DNA from: Pseudoneurospora amorphoporcata
Taxonomy: Eukaryota > Ascomycota > Sordariomycetes > Sordariales > Sordariaceae
NCBI GenBank assembly: GCA_033297205.1
Contig: MU859063.1
Span: forward strand, 62,001 to 126,000
Direction of reading: 5' to 3'
Length of the DNA stretch: 64,000 bases
In this document: piece by piece, positions 44,397-56,180 of the stretch
Layout: the number at the start of each line of letters is the position of its first letter
Position numbering within the stretch: the first letter of the stretch is position 1
Translations under genes and position numbers: made by a program
Notes under the pieces: generated by a model
What the model saw: only the letters and a program-made list of their open reading frames with translations
Databases searched by the model: none
Told to the model about the DNA's origin: nothing

Positions 44397-47016
44397 AGTT
44401 CCTGACCTCACCTGTGGTGGTGAGGTACGCTTTGGTGACTACCTCTCTTCAGAACTCACATGCTATGTATGTGTTCTGTTAGTTGCTGGCAGCCATCGAG
44501 GTGGCAATGTTTCACACACGAACATCAACCTCTCTCCCTTGCTTGATCCAACCCCAAAAGAAGGTCAAGCTCCCTCATCCAGGGGTCCAGAACCCCGGAA
44601 GAGACAAGTAGCCCATGACATGGAAGCTTTAAGTCCGGGGTTGCTGACTGATCCAACCACCATCAATCAGCCTTTTCAATCCTGGTGCTAAAAAGAAATT
44701 GAATAAGTGGCGTTCTTGATGGAAGGAGAAAGAGGAGAAAGCTGAGGGGGTGCGCTGCTGTCCAATGAGAATCGGGAAGTGTGACTTGAAATGGTTAGGG
44801 CTTGGATTAGTGTTACAGCGCCATGCCTCGGAGCTTTTGCTGCATGTCCAGAAGAGGAAAGTTCTCTTTGCTGGCTTCTCCGAACTGTATTTGGATATAT
44901 CCAAGTCGAAGAGAAGCGAGCCGAGACCGCCTGATAAAGGTTCCAAAGACTTTCGAGTCGTTCGTTGACTGCTTAACTTTCGTTGCTGTGATTGTCAAGG
45001 CCGTAGTGGTTTTTTCTCTTCAGGACAAACTCGGTCCAATACCTCCTCCACCCTCCATATCACAATATAGGCTTCCTTCGTGTCAACCGTTTCGGTAGTT
45101 CGCGCGTGGCCGGCATGGAGATGGTACCGCCTGTAGGCCCTGGAATGGCCTGGCCCACGAGCTTGATGGTCCAGATCATGATGACTTCGGATGATCAACT
45201 GCCTTGGACAGATGCTGTCGTCAACGGATGGGTTGGGGTTGATTCACGAGTCGATCAGCTCCAAGAGTGCTTCGATATAGACGAGACAATGCTAAGTGGA
45301 ATTTTCCGTTGACCGCTTGATCTACCGTGAGGGGTCTTGGATTCGTCGGTATCGCGTCTAGGTTCTCTTGGGCGAACGGCTTGTTTGGACAAATGATGTT
45401 GGACTTGAGAGACAGAAAGTCGCATCTTCCGAGTTTAACCTATCAGTAACCTCAAGTCAGACTGGACCAAATCTTGCTTTGTTGTTTCTGGTTTCATCGT
45501 AGGTTGTGAACATGGTTGGGACGTCGTCGTCGACTTCTGAATAGCATCCCTGACGTCACCTACAAAAGGGTTAGGGTTGAGTATAAGCCGTCAAGGTGCC
45601 TGCCGGACAACGGGAGATCTTCAAGCTAAACCTCCAAAAGTTCGTTCCACAGACTGGTCACGAGGACATTTGGGAGATTGGGGAAAGAAAAAGCCACAAC
45701 GGTTTCTGTTCCGTAATCCACCGGCGGTGTTGGTCATCTCATTTGTCGTCAAGTGACTTATAACCCGAGTCAGATGATGGAGATTCCGAACTTATGGTGG
45801 TTCTTCTTGACCGTCTCTTGTTATTTGTGGTGATGCCGGAATTGGTTGCCGGTCTTCAAGTGAACAATTGCCGGATGGGTTGGCAAGCTGCCCTGAAACA
45901 AAGGGCAGAGAACACCACCAGAAAGTCTTGGGCGGCCATGCCCAAGTCCCGTCGTCCCGGGAAATCTTCTTTGGAGGCGCTTGCATTGCCAGAATTGCCC
46001 CGCACCCCCGGAATCGAGCCCATCCCGCCCCTGACGGCTTCTGGATCCCAGGCCAACCCAAATAACCCCTCCACTCCTGTTCGTCATATCCAAAACAAAC
46101 AGTTGGAGAAAAGTTCCCCTTCGGTCGAACTCTTAAAAGCTTCAGCTCACAAACAGTCATTGAAAAGTATTGTATATGAAAACAAAGTCAATCAATAGAC
46201 GGCTAATCGGCTTGCCACGGGTGCACAACAAAAAAAAAGCAAAGAAGGCAAAGGGAAGGCCAACAGTCGCTGATGTCACAAGTCACCAAGTGGACATATC
46301 CCCGTCGTCCCCCGATTCCATATCGATAACCGCTTGTTCAACCGACGACGGCCGAATGAGGGGCCCCATACGTCCCGTGTTCCCCCTTTCTGCAACCCCG
46401 GGGTTCCGGGGTAAAACGGTCATGGCCTTCGTCTTCGACAGCTTCTTCTGTACGATCTCGAGAGGAGCCTTTTTGAAATGATCTCAACGCCTCAATCATC
46501 AGAGGTACCTATTACACGCTTGTTGACAGACGATCAGTGATCGTCATGTACATGCTCTTTCAGTCCATCATAAAAATGGAACTTGTCCTCTAGATGGATC
46601 CCAACCTGTCAAGTTTTCGTGTTCCTGGCCTTGTCTGACCGTCTCTTCCCGTCCTTCTGCCACTCTCCACCTAAATGACCCAGCCTGAAAAGGAAGCTTC
46701 TTATCTTGCTACTCCTCCTCTTCCCCGGCCCTCTCTGCTCCTTCGCCTTCCTCTCCCATTATCTTGAACCCACATACCCAGTTATCCTCATCTCTACCGG
46801 AACAATCCCAATCCACCAACAGACGACCAAGCATCATCATCAAAACATACTGCGTATAAGTCCAAGAAGCTCTTTGATCCACGTCAACGTCAACCCTCGT
46901 GACCACAAAAAGCATACATCATCCCATAGCTGCAGAGCGCATTGAGCTAGCTAGCTACGAAATAACGACCGGCTTTTACTTCTCCAGATACACACACACA
47001 CAACACATAATCAGCC
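44397..47016. other. 2.6-kb intergenic region
   Basis: Divergent spacer between the GH92 gene and FBPase. No gene is supported; frames of up to 134 codons (e.g. 45794-46198) lack any family feature. The last 300 bases are C/T- and CA-rich leader, with ACACACACACAA at about 46991-47002 next to the FBPase start. Confidence 0.5.
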
Positions 47017-48223
47017 ATGTCGACTTCCATTACGAACGCAGCTGGTGCCGAGATCGAGGGTGAGAAGATCAACAAGAACATTGTCACCCTCACCAGATTC
47101 CTCACCGAGGAGCAAGTAAAGCACAAGGAGGCCACTGGAGACTTTACGTATGTTATTTCTTACCTTGTCCTTCTTGCCATTGACAACAGCAAGCTAATAA
47201 ACATTCGAATGCCAAAAGCCTCCTCTGCCATGCCCTCCAATTCTCCTTCAAGTCCATTGCCTACTACATCCGCCGCGCCACGCTCGTAAACCTGACGGGT
47301 CTCGCGGGTTCCTCCAACACCACGGGTGACGAGCAAAAGAAGCTGGACGTCATCTCCAACGACCTCTTCATCGAAGCCATGCGGTCCTCGGGCAAGTGCG
47401 CCCTTCTCGTCTCGGAGGAAGAGGAAGACGTCATCTACTTCAAGGACGCCAAGAACGCGCGCTACGCCGTCGCCTGCGACCCCATCGACGGCTCCTCCAA
47501 CCTGGACGCCGGCGTGTCGGTCGGCACCATCTTCGCCATCCACAAGCTGGCCGATGACAGCACGGGTTGCAAAGAGGACATCCTCAAACCCGGCACCGAG
47601 CTCATCGCCGCGGGCTTCACCATGTACGGCGCCTCGGCCCAGCTGGTTATCACCATGAAGGGCGGCTCTGTCAACGGCTTTACCCTTGATCAGGCCCTCG
47701 GCGAGTTCATCCTGACTCACCCCAACATGACCATCCCCAAGAAGAGGGCCATCTACTCGGTCAACGAGGGTAACTCGCTGTACTGGGAGGACAACGTCAA
47801 GGCCTACTTCAACAGCCTGAAGGAGGGCCAGGAGGACGCCGGCGGCAAGCCGTACAGTGCTCGGTACATCGGTTCCATGGTTGCTGATGCGTATCGTACC
47901 CTGCTGTACGGTGGCATCTTTGCGTATCCTGCGGATAAGAAGAGCCCCAAGGGCAAGCTGCGGATTTTGTACGAGTGCGCGCCGATGGCTATGGTTTTTG
48001 AGAATGGTAAGTTCTTGTCACTCGTTTCTTTTACCTTTGCGGCCAGATAAAAACATGATGCTAACATTTTATGTGTCAAACAACAGCTGGTGGTCAAGCC
48101 CTCGATAGCAAGATGAACCGCATGCTCGAGGTCGTACCGCAGCATATTCATGACAAGGCCGGCATCTTTATGGGTTCCTATGATGAGGTTGAGAAGGTCA
48201 AGAAGTTCCATGGCAAGGCTTGA
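47017..48223 (+). CDS. FBP1: Fructose-1,6-bisphosphatase
   Basis: Gluconeogenic enzyme that converts fructose 1,6-bisphosphate to fructose 6-phosphate. Exons 47017-47147, 47219-48006 and 48087-48223 give 351 residues with TGA. Family signatures: TLTRFLTEEQ at the N-terminus, GDEQKKLDVISNDLF, the metal-binding DPIDGSSNLD loop, and the substrate site YSARYIGSMVADAYRTLLYGG, ending in the family motif KLRILYECAPMAMVFENAGG that spans intron 2. The first junction is confirmed by the TGDFTLLCHALQFSFKSIAYY reading. No proline at position 2, so Pro/N-degron control of yeast Fbp1 cannot be assumed. It would be needed on acetate or fatty acids, as would the neighbouring thiolase. Confidence 0.97.
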
Positions 48224-49550
48224 ATTGTGCTTGGTTCTTGGTAACAAGGTGTTCTGGATTGGCTTGCATATAGGGATAGCTTTTGTTTGATATGATTGTC
48301 GATACCTTGATGAATGCACATGATCTTTCTTGCAAGCAATTGTTTAGTTTCTCATCTTGGTCTTTAGCAGCAAAAAGGGTGTAATAATTCCTCTTGACAA
48401 TTTGAGAAGTAATCGTCCGTGATGGGTTAATCAAAAGGTTCAGTAGCCTTACGTTGAGTACTTCAGCCCATTCCATCCTACCGATTGCCTACATACACAG
48501 TATGCCGTTCCCATCCACGTGCGACGGGAGAGTTCTGTCATCCCATCAACCTGTATTATTCCATCCAACAGGCAGAGGCGGGAAGAGGCAAACTCCCACC
48601 ATGCACCGCCGTCGGCCGTGGTCCCAGATGGACCAAATTTTTCCAAGACTCGAGACCCGATGGGGCGGGCCTATCCTGTTTTATAACTGCTCGACGAAGC
48701 ACATCTCGAACGGAAATTTCGGACTCGACCAATCATCAGATCGAAGTGTCAAATTACATATGTACATATACGTGTGTGCATAAGTCGACCGTTGACGGCT
48801 TCCTGTAGGTAGTGCAATGTTTGCTGATGTTAATGCCAGAAGGCCAGACAGAGGTTGACAGCTTTCCGTTGTGCGGAATGAGATGCAGACTGCGGCTCGG
48901 TCAAGACATGTGATTTTTACTTGCATGCATGCTGCTTTTTCACCTTTGCGACAAGGAACATTTGAGATTGTCGGATGGATCTTGGCTTCCAGTGTGACTT
49001 CTTGCTGACAGAAAGTGGTTACAAAACATGGGCCCTTTGTAATAACCTCCCAGAAAAAGAAGACGGGAGCATGTGAAAAAGAGAAGAACGAAACAGAAAA
49101 CAAATATGAAAATGCGGATGCAACGCTTGGCAACCCCATCCGTCCCCAATCATTCCCCAGTGTAGCCCCTCCTCCACACACCTGTCGTCTGGCGCTAGAC
49201 CGCATGCGGCAGTGCCTCGGCGCATTTCTGACATCACCTGGCGGGTGCTCCACGCTTCTGTCTGTTAGTGCTACCACCGTCCACCGGGGCACGCCCAGTT
49301 GCACGCCAGTAGCACGCCGAGCATCTCCATCTCGAGACAGCCCGACCTGGACTGACCCAGAGAGATCCCGAGGTTTAAACCACCTGGCGATTCATTCGCC
49401 GCCTCCCCCTTATATATCAATACAAACCGTTTTCCTGTCCTGCTCCCACTCCCGTCCTCCCTTCCTTCCCACTGAACCACTTCCGCCTTTCCATTCTTCG
49501 AGGATACCCCAATAATTTATCTAGTCGAATAATCGTTATAATCATTCAAA
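48224..49550. other. Intergenic region
   Basis: About 1.3 kb: FBPase 3' flank and thiolase promoter. A CCGAGG hexamer stands at 49368-49373 and TATATAT at about 49411-49417, roughly 135-180 bases upstream of the thiolase ATG. No gene is supported. Confidence 0.5.
49368..49373 (+). promoter_or_regulatory. Possible fatty-acid response element (CCGAGG)
   Basis: CCGAGG (complement CCTCGG) is the core recognised by the Far family of zinc-cluster regulators that induce beta-oxidation genes in filamentous ascomycetes. It lies about 180 bases before the thiolase start and just upstream of the TATA-like box. A six-base match is common by chance; the position before a thiolase gene is what makes it plausible. 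Confidence 0.4.
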
Positions 49551-50955
49551 ATGGGTGGTATGCATTACACGGAAACCGACTTCCTGACGTTAGGACTTGA
49601 TGGCTAACATACACCTCCCGCTACAGCTCTCGACCGACTTTCTCAGATCGGCAACCAGATCTCCGCTGGTGTCACCGGCGGTGGCCGTGACAAGATCCTC
49701 CAGAAGAACGCCGACGATGTAAGCACAACTACTCGAAACCCCGAACGATATCTACACAAAAGAGAAATACAACTTACACATATACAACCTACAGATCGTC
49801 GTTACCTGCGCTCTCCGCACTCCCTTCACCAAGGGTGGCAAGGGCGGCTTCAAGGACACCCATGCTGCTGACCTGATGGCCGGTGCCCTCCGCGGCCTCA
49901 TCGAGCGCTCCAAGATCGACCCCGCCCTCGTCGAGGACATCAAGGTCGGCACCGTCCTCGCCCCCGGTGGTGGTGCCACCGAGATGCGCGCCGCCGCTCT
50001 CGTCGCCGGATTCCCCGAGTCCACCGCCGTCCACACCCTCAACCGCCAGTGCTCGTCCGGCCTCCAGGCCTGCGTCGACATCGCCAACCAGATCCGCGCT
50101 GGCATGATCGAGGTAGGTGTCGGCGCCGGTGTCGAGTCCATGTCCACTAACTACGGCCCGGCCGCCGTCGCCGAGTTCTCAGACCTCCTCGAGGGCCACA
50201 CCGAGGCCGCCAACTGCAAGGTGCCCATGGGTGTCCTGTCCGAGGACATGGCCAAGGACAAGGGCGTCTCGCGCAAGGACCAGGACGCTTTCGCCGCCTC
50301 TTCCTTCCAGAAGGCCGTCAAGGCCCAGAAGGAGGGTCTCTTCAAGGAGGAGATCCTTCCTCTCAAGGCCAAGTTTGAGGACCCCAAGTCGGGCGAGACC
50401 AAGGAGATCCTGGTCGATCGCGACGACGGCGTCCGCGACGGCGTCACGGCCGAGTCCCTCGGCAAGATCCGTGCCGCTTTCGCCAAGGACGGCTCCATCC
50501 ACGCCGGCAACGCCTCGCAGGTGTCGGACGGCGCCGCCGCCGTCCTGCTCATGAAGCGCTCCACCGCCGAGAAGCTCGGCCAGCCCATCCTCGGCAAGTT
50601 CGTCGCCGCTTCCGTCGTCGGCGTCAAGCCCCTCCTTATGGGCATCGGCCCCTGGAAGGCTATTCCCAAGGTGTTTGAGCTTACCGGCATCAACAAGGAC
50701 GACGTCGACATCTTTGAGATCAACGAGGCCTTTGCTTCGCAGTGCTTGTGGTGCGCTAACGAGCTCGGTATCCCCATGGAGAAGATCAACCCCAAGGGCG
50801 GTGCCATTGCTTTCGGTCACCCGCTTGGCTGCACCGGTGCTCGCCAGGTTTCTACCCTCCTCTATGAGCTCAGGAGGACGGGCAAGAAGGTTGGTGTTAC
50901 GTCCATGTGCGTTGGTACTGGTATGGGTATGGCTGCCGTTTGGGTTGCTGAGTAA
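49551..50955 (+). CDS. Peroxisomal 3-ketoacyl-CoA thiolase
   Basis: Last enzyme of peroxisomal beta-oxidation: thiolytic cleavage of 3-ketoacyl-CoA. Exons 49551-49557 (7 bases), 49627-49718 and 49795-50955 give 419 residues with TAA. The N-terminus MGALDRLSQIGNQI contains a PTS2-like nonapeptide RLSQIGNQI (R-L-x-x-I-G-x-Q, final I instead of L/A). Catalytic residues are intact: the nucleophilic Cys in NRQCSSGLQAC, the GHPLGCTGAR histidine and the CVGTGMG cysteine. The NEAFASQ motif is present. No C-terminal SKL, consistent with PTS2 import. The reading across both junctions is continuous (NADDIVVTCALRTPF). Confidence 0.96.
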
Positions 50956-52897
50956 CCAAGCAAAGCGATTGTGATGTGTGACGAAAATCGGGTTGGGTTT
51001 TCTTTCTTTTTCTTTCATATAGCATATTTCTTTGTGGACTTATGATTGTATGTCAACAACAACTACACTGTAACTCTAGGATAACAGCATATTCTTCTTT
51101 TTTTTTTGGATACCATGATTTGGTTCACTTCATGTTCCTTGACTCTCTGCTTGTGATATCTGTGTGTACGCTGTGAGCATCTCGATATCTGCAACTTCCC
51201 TATGCATCATCCCGTACCTCGTTACACATCTCAACGGCAGCGTCATCCGATAACCGTGCGCGCAGAAGCGGACATGGTTCATATCGCCATGTCATGAGAA
51301 CACCATGGGGTCTTCCTGCTTGTCTGGTATAGCAAAACACGGGCGGCGGCACGGACGGAGGGTTCCTCCGCATCATCCGCATAAATACCGGCATGCGGGT
51401 CCCCTTACCCTTTGTATGAATCTCCGTAGCACATGTCAACCCATTTGACCTCAACTGTTTCCTCCAAGTACCGTACTTTGGATATCCTCGTCTAACCATT
51501 CCACATGCTACAAGCCACATGCCACGTCTTGGCTCGTTTCGTTTCGTTTCGGCGTTTCACCATCTTCTTCTACTTTATAGAGACCAATTTTGGAACAAAT
51601 CATGCATCCGTCGTCAAGTCGTCACTCATCAACTGGTCCTAAAGCGGTTCCAATGTCACTCACTCAACTGTCAGTTCTGTCACTGGCCCGAGTCCGGGTT
51701 AGACATGTTGGATGTGTGGGGATACTTGGTTTCAGCCAATGGGGATGTGCCTATTCTCCCATTGTTATGCCGATTGTCTGGGGAATCCCTTGGTTGCCGT
51801 CACCGCTTTTGGCGGAAGCTGGTCGGGGATCTAGTAAATCGAGATTATGGATGATGAGGATGATGATGATGGGAGTGCAGGTGATGTGCTGGACGAGCAT
51901 GTCATGATCGGAAATGCTAAGAGAGATAAAGAGCGAACGACGAGTTGGATATGTGACGGTGGCCGTAGATTCTTTCCTAGCTTGGAGGTTGCTGAAAGAT
52001 GCCCTGAGAAACGGAATAGGCTTGTGGGGGTTATGTTACTCGGGGAGGGGGTTCCAGTGGGGGGAGCCGCTAATAAAGTGCTTGGTTTTTACGTACATAC
52101 CTACCTTAGTCGGTCGGTCCTAGTTCGAATTGATAACAAGGGCAGGCTGGGCAGGCAAGAGTGGAAGAGGAGGAACTGGACTGGACTCCATCTGGACCTC
52201 AACAACTTCCATTCCAATGCAACTTGGGCATCACTTTGTCCAACTTGAAACTTCACCCCCCGAACCACTCTAATCTTTTCGAAATCTCCAGCGAATGAAA
52301 AGAACCAAAGCTTCAGAAAACCTCGCCTCTTCACTACTGTACCTACCGAGTACGGCTTTCCCACGATTACGCCTTCAATCATTGACTCGAGTTGGAACCG
52401 ATTGGGCTCCCCCGCGTTTTCTGACGAACCTGATCAGAATTCGGAAAGCGAACTTGGGCCTTGGAACCCAATTTGCACCTGCTAAAGTCTTTGGGTTCCG
52501 GTTGACCAACAGAAAGGACGCCAACAGGACGCCTACTGCCGGCAGGAAACCAGCAGGAAACCGCAAGCAAGCAAGAAAGCAAGCAAGCAAGCAACACACG
52601 GACAGCTGGAGCTTTGCACGAACCCTCCAAAAGTCGAAAGTCGGACCCAAGCCCGTTCGCTCGAAATTGATTCGCCTCGCTCGGCCGGACAACTCTTTGA
52701 ACTTCCCCCCCTACGGCGTCCACCGGGTACTGTATACCTACCCTCGCCCAGTTTGAAAATAACGACAAACTCGTCTTCCAGTCCGACGACAAACAAGGAA
52801 GCGCCGCTACACCAGTGAGCGCGGGATCGGAGCCGGATAGGATCATTTCATTACGAACAGGCCAAGAGGGGGCACAGGCAATAAGCACACCACAGTC
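50956..52897. other. 1.9-kb intergenic region
   Basis: Thiolase 3' flank followed by the promoter/leader of the TCO89-like gene. A short GCAA/AGCAAGCAAGCA repeat lies near 52565-52592. No gene is supported. Confidence 0.5.
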
Positions 52898-53767
52898 ATG
52901 CCTAGGGAAAGGGAGAATAGCGATACATCGGGCGCCCCCGGCCAATCAAAACGGCCGCCATTGAACCACCACGACAGCGGCTCTTCCCAGGCCGGCGGCG
53001 ATCAAACAGGCAGTGGCAGCACCCATCACCACCGCGCAAAGGGGCCCAAGCACGTAGTCGGCGGCTCACGACTGCACGGAAAAGTCCCTTCCTCCAAAGG
53101 CCTACACAAACACCATGGCTCGACCTCCACGGTGAAGCTGAACCGTACCAACACCGCGAACAGCACCCGACAAGGAGTATCACCTACATCGCCTGATAGG
53201 CCTCCTTTTCTTGCACATGGCCACCGCCGCTCAACGTCCCAGGACCTCGTGACCGTCACTTCCAACCTCAAGAACACTTCTACTACGGCGCTGAAGCGCA
53301 ACCGATCGATTGCCGACGTGGCTGGAATTGGAAAAGGCAAGGCCAAGTCTACATCCAATCTGCTCAAGCGGTCCTCATCCAACCCCGCCGTCCACAAGCT
53401 CAAGGGCGAACAACGACATAGCAAGGTCCACTTTAACATAGGAGACGACGGTCAGGACGAGGAGGAAGATCAGGACGAGTGGGTGGACGCCAGCACATCA
53501 GCCTCTCCTCTACTGTCGCGACGCGGGTCGACAATCAACGGTGCCGAGACATCAAACGAGAACCACTTGCATCCACTGGCTTCGGCGGTAATGCCCCAGG
53601 GGCAGGGCGATAACTGGCGAGTAGCACCACAGGTCCAATTTCAGTTCCCTTCACAACAGCAGCGTGTCCAGCCCAGTAATAATACTGTTGCTCCTGTCAG
53701 CAATATCTCCCAGCAGCAGCATCAACAGAAACAACAACAACACCAACAACAACAGCGACAGGAACAG

Positions 53768-53804
<37 letters not shown>

Positions 53805-55168
53805 GGCAGGAGCAGGAGCAGCAACAGCAACAAGTACAAGAGCAGCAGCAAAGGCAACAAGCGCAACAGCCCTATAAACCGCCTACCAACAAGAACAGCA
53901 GTAGTCAGACCAGTATTGCGCCTAGTGTTGCGCATAGCACTACCAGCCTGTCACATAGCCAGCTTCTTACGGAACGGATCCTGAAGCGAGTACCATCCAT
54001 GCTTTTGGCGCCCAAGATGTCGACAGAAAGTGTGCAGGTCCAGCTAAACGCCTCACGGTCGACGTCCCCTGCTTCGTCGATTCGCGCTTCTCAAGTTCGC
54101 CCAGGAAGCAATGGAAGGGAGGAGTTACTCACCTCGCGTTTCGTGGGAGGCGATGTGGGATCTACCGGTAATCCCAGTAACCCAGGAGAATCCTTCCTTA
54201 CCAGCATCAAAGCCACGGCAGAGAACGGGACCTCACAATCCATGGGAAGTCTCGAACATGCCGGGCATCAAGGTTCCAAACTTGGGGCGGACTCAGACGA
54301 CGAAGGCGCATCAGCTGCAGAGATCAGGAGAAGTACGCGAAGACGAAACGGCACCCAAACTAGCGTCTCGAGTGGCGTATACGGCATTCCCAAGGATCTG
54401 AATAGAACCCAGCAGAAACTCAACCTCCAGCGAGCCAGCTCAACCCTGGACCAGCCACACGTCCCACCTCACCACCCGGCCCTCGGCGTCATGGGCGGCA
54501 TGCCCCTAACCTCGGGCCTCCCGCTCAATGGAAACGGGTACGACAACCGCGACCCCCGCCTCACCAAAGTTCTCGAGCGCACCGGCATGGAGTACCTCGT
54601 CGTCCGCCGCTACCAAAACCCTGTAGCCCGCTCGATTGCGCGCATAGCTCAGTACCAGGCTCTTCAAAACGGGTCTCTGAACATGAACGGCGGCGGCGGC
54701 GTTGGCGGGCGCTCTTCCAGACCAGGAACTTCCCACTCCAAGCGCGGCTCAGAACTAAGTCTAGGCGGTGGCCGCTCCGGTTTTCTCCGCGATGGCAGAG
54801 AGGGACCGAGAGACTCGTTCCTCGCCCAGGCAACCCTCAACGCGAACCATCACCATCACAGCAACTCCATGTCCGCCATCCCCTCCAAGGCCGTTTCTGC
54901 TGCGGCACGGTTTTCGGGATTGTCTAGTGGGATCGGGACCAGGGCTAATAGTACCAGCTCTAGTCTTGATGGTGATGGGGATGGTGATGGCAGGCAGCCG
55001 CATGTGGGCATGTTGAATGGTGTCAATGGTGGTCATGGCGGTCTACATGGCTCGAGTTCACGGCTGAGCGGGTCGAGTTTGGTGGATAGGAGCGAACATG
55101 CAGAGACGCAGGCGATTCTGAGGGCCTTGTGGGATAAGAGTCTGGATCTGAGCGCTAGCCAGGAATAG
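52898..55168 (+). CDS. TCO89-like TORC1 subunit candidate
   Basis: Single-exon frame of 756 residues ending at TAG. Mostly disordered: Ser/Thr/His-rich N-terminus, GEQRHSKVHFNIGDDG with an acidic tail (about residues 170-190), a long Gln-rich tract (about 250-330), then RRRNGTQTSVSSG and NRTQQKLNLQRASSTLD near residue 500, and a conserved-looking block DNRDPRLTKVLERTGMEYLVVRRYQNPVARSIAR (given here as a location, about 545-585). The TQQKLxLQRASS motif and the following segment resemble the fungal TCO89 family, a TORC1 component that relays nutrient signals at the vacuole. I am not certain of this assignment. The end reads ILRALWDKSLDLSASQE, after which the frame stays open past the TAG. Confidence 0.7.
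53650..53870 (+). repeat. CAG/CAA repeat (polyGln tract)
   Basis: Imperfect CAG/CAA array inside the TCO89-like gene, giving a Gln-rich segment interrupted by Arg, Glu and His. Likely variable in length between strains. Confidence 0.85.
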
Positions 55169-55465
55169 GAGACCTGCAGCAGGCTTGGGGCTGGGGCTGT
55201 GGCTGGGAGGCTTGGATCGGATATTGCGACGAGGAATGGGGTGAAGGTTGATGGAGGTGGTGGGGTTGGAGTTGTTGGGAAGGTCCTGGTGGGAAGCTTT
55301 GATGGTGCTGATGGTGATGGTGTTGATGGCGCCGCTGCAAGCGAGACTTGGGATGCGAGGACACTTGTCAATGAGAGTGGTGGTTGTGGTGGTGGTGAGC
55401 CGCCGCCGGAGTTGTTGAGGGAAGTCGTGGGGTTGGTGAGTAGTGTCAGTCGAAGTGCGAGTTGA
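55166..55465 (+). other. In-frame extension beyond TAG of TCO89-like gene
   Basis: The TAG at 55166-55168 is followed in frame by 98 sense codons to TGA (55463-55465). The extension begins ETCSRLGAGAVAGRLGSDIA, goes through a Gly/Val/Asp-rich middle and ends PPPELLREVVGLVSSVSRSAS. The TAG can be drawn in a nine-base loop (55164-55172) closed by CAGG (55160-55163) and CCTG (55173-55176). Confidence 0.5.
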
Positions 55466-56180
55466 CGAGGACTTTGTGGGTTTAAGGGGTCTGTCCCCCA
55501 TGAGCTTTCATTGCTGATATAGCGTTCGGTTGCTTTTTGAAGGCGTTAACGGCAACGGGTACGAAAGTGCGTATACACAACAAACAAACTGGTTCAGGGC
55601 TCATTGAATCTCGGTATGAGATCAGGGGGTGGATACTGTCCTCTGGTGTAGAACGGATACACATAACTAGACGAGATGCATGTCAAGGATACAGACGGGA
55701 AGGGAAGGAAGGAACTTGGAAGAACAACATGTCAGCGTGATGTTTACATGAGTTATAGCATATTTAGGACAGCGATTATTGTATTTGATCTCATCTGATA
55801 ACTATTTCAATGTCTAAATGATAGTTGAAGCCTTTGCTCTGTCCATGGTGTTTTGGGTGAGGGCGCAAGTTGGTGATGGTTCGGATATTTCCGTCCGTGC
55901 GTCACCAAGGTTCCCGCTCGCGCTACAGTAAAATTGTTCACGTATCGCATTGCTCGAGCCGCATGGATGCTATCAACCGATCATCTCTTCTCTTCCCAAT
56001 CCCCAATCATTTTGCGCCCAACATACAAACTTGCACAATTTCAGTCACTTTCGACAGACCGCCACTGCAAAGTCTGTGTCAACCCAGCGAACTCCAAGTC
56101 CTTGCAACCACCAGCGCCACCCGATTTCGGCACTCAATACACCAAATAGTTGGAAACAGTTTCGTCATTTCAAGTTCAAC
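55466..56180. other. Intergenic region / SPF30 promoter
   Basis: About 715 bases holding the 3' flank of the TCO89-like gene and the promoter and leader of the SPF30 gene. No other gene is seen. Confidence 0.5.

Noticed and set aside
45794..46198. 134-codon frame between GH92 and FBPase
   Set aside because: No domain, no codon bias and competing frames on both strands.
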